From NCBI GenBank assembly GCA_030597275.1, contig JAUVSB010000012.1, forward strand, positions 1 to 14,209: a stretch of 14,209 nt of DNA, written 5' to 3'. Of the stretch, positions 13,662 to 14,209 are shown in pieces (positions within the stretch are counted from its first letter, which is position 1; each line of letters begins with the position of its first letter). A model generated the notes under the pieces. That model saw only the letters and a program-made list of their open reading frames with translations, was not told the origin of the DNA and made no database searches. This DNA is from Gammaproteobacteria bacterium (GTDB lineage: Bacteria; Pseudomonadota; Gammaproteobacteria; BMS3Bbin11). Both the position numbers and the translations under genes were made by a program.

Positions 13662-14209
13662 ATGGCAACACATACTATATTCCTGAACATCGTCATTATC
13701 CTGTTAGCAGCAAGATTATTTGCCGAGCTTGCCAGTCGTATTAACATCCCGCCGGTAGTTGGTGAATTAATAGCAGGTATCGTACTTGGCCCTAGCCTGC
13801 TCGGCTGGATTGAACCCGATCAGATCTTACGTCTGCTGGCTGAAATAGGTATTATTTTGCTTTTGTTTGAAGTTGGGCTGGATACAGACATCAGTAAGCT
13901 TGTTCGGGCTGGCAGTAAAGCCGTTATCGTTGCTATCAGCGGGTTTATCCTGCCATTTTTACTCGGTCTACTGGTTAGTTTTTACATTTTCCAGCAACCC
14001 ATACTGGTTTCGCTGTTTATTGGCGGCACCCTCACCGCAACCAGTATAGGTATCACCGTTCGAGTCCTTGGTGATCTCAAACGTAAATCCAGTCCTGAAG
14101 CCCAGATTGTTATTGGTGCTGCGGTCATCGATGATGTCCTTGGTGTTGTTCTACTCTCTTTACTCTACGAATTTTCCATAGGCGGAGGAATTAACCTTGT
14201 AAATACCAG
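13662..14209 (+). CDS. CPA2 family cation/proton antiporter, N-terminal part
   Basis: The frame is open from ATG 13662 to the window end, 182 codons, so the C-terminus is missing. The sequence is a series of membrane helices. Family marks are 'IPPVVGELIAGIVLGPSLLG' (29-48), 'GIILLLFEVGLD' (63-74), 'TATSIGITVRVLGDL' (125-139) and 'GAAVIDDVLGVVLL' (152-165). The Asp157-Asp158 pair is the ion-binding signature of electrogenic CPA2 antiporters such as NapA; KefB/KefC-type proteins also belong here, and without the C-terminus a TrkA-N (RCK) domain can be neither shown nor excluded. The ion, Na+ or K+, is not decided. GTG and TTG codons lie 11-13 codons upstream in frame, but the ATG best fits the family N-terminus and has GGTGA before it. 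Confidence 0.9.
   Translation, partial: MATHTIFLNIVIILLAARLFAELASRINIPPVVGELIAGIVLGPSLLGWIEPDQILRLLAEIGIILLLFEVGLDTDISKLVRAGSKAVIVAISGFILPFLLGLLVSFYIFQQPILVSLFIGGTLTATSIGITVRVLGDLKRKSSPEAQIVIGAAVIDDVLGVVLLSLLYEFSIGGGINLVNT

Noticed and set aside
1..14209. CRISPR arrays, tRNA or rRNA genes, insertion sequences, attachment sites
   Set aside because: No spaced direct repeats, no tRNA-like cloverleaf, no transposase or integrase frame and no terminal inverted repeats were seen.

Overview
The window is a core-genome stretch of a gammaproteobacterium. The evidence is the gene order, which matches the conserved rpmF-plsX-fabH-fabD-fabG-acpP-fabF ... mltG-tmk-holB-tatD run of that class. A PilZ of the type IV pilus kind sits between holB and the TatD-family gene, the arrangement I recall for Pseudomonas. 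Base composition is moderate to slightly AT-rich by eye (not counted). I cannot name a genus.

Layout, right to left because nearly everything is on the minus strand. At the far right (13662-14209, plus strand) a CPA2-type cation/proton antiporter starts and runs off the window. A 233-bp intergenic region separates it from a divergent minus-strand block and carries a near-consensus sigma70 promoter for rpmF. The block then reads rpmF (L32), plsX, fabH, fabD, fabG, acpP, [intrinsic terminator], fabF, pabB, pabC, mltG, tmk, holB, pilZ and the tatD-family hydrolase. Most junctions are short or overlap (fabD/fabG, pabC/mltG, tmk/holB), as expected for one or a few operons. After a 240-bp gap without a gene, a minus-strand AsmA-family gene begins at 1318 and runs off the left edge.

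How the genes work together: PlsX makes acyl-phosphate for phospholipid synthesis. FabD loads malonate on AcpP, FabH starts, FabF elongates and FabG reduces the ketoacyl chain. PabB and PabC make p-aminobenzoate for folate. Tmk makes dTDP, which depends on folate for thymidylate, and HolB is the clamp-loader delta-prime subunit. MltG sets glycan-strand length and PilZ is a pilus assembly factor. The block therefore ties ribosome, lipid, wall and DNA synthesis to growth.

I found no mobile element, CRISPR array, RNA gene or defence or secondary-metabolite system, and nothing that amounts to a new biological system. Points worth a second look are mostly regulatory or local. The usual yceD gene is absent upstream of rpmF and a strong promoter with a GC-rich discriminator lies there instead. 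acpP and fabF are separated by a terminator and fabF has a TTG start. There is a perfect 12-bp tandem duplication in the acpP leader and a heptamer tandem repeat between fabH and fabD. PabB has Ala where the E. coli enzyme has its catalytic Lys. The PlsX N-terminal motif is altered, HolB carries a basic insertion, and five genes use non-ATG starts.
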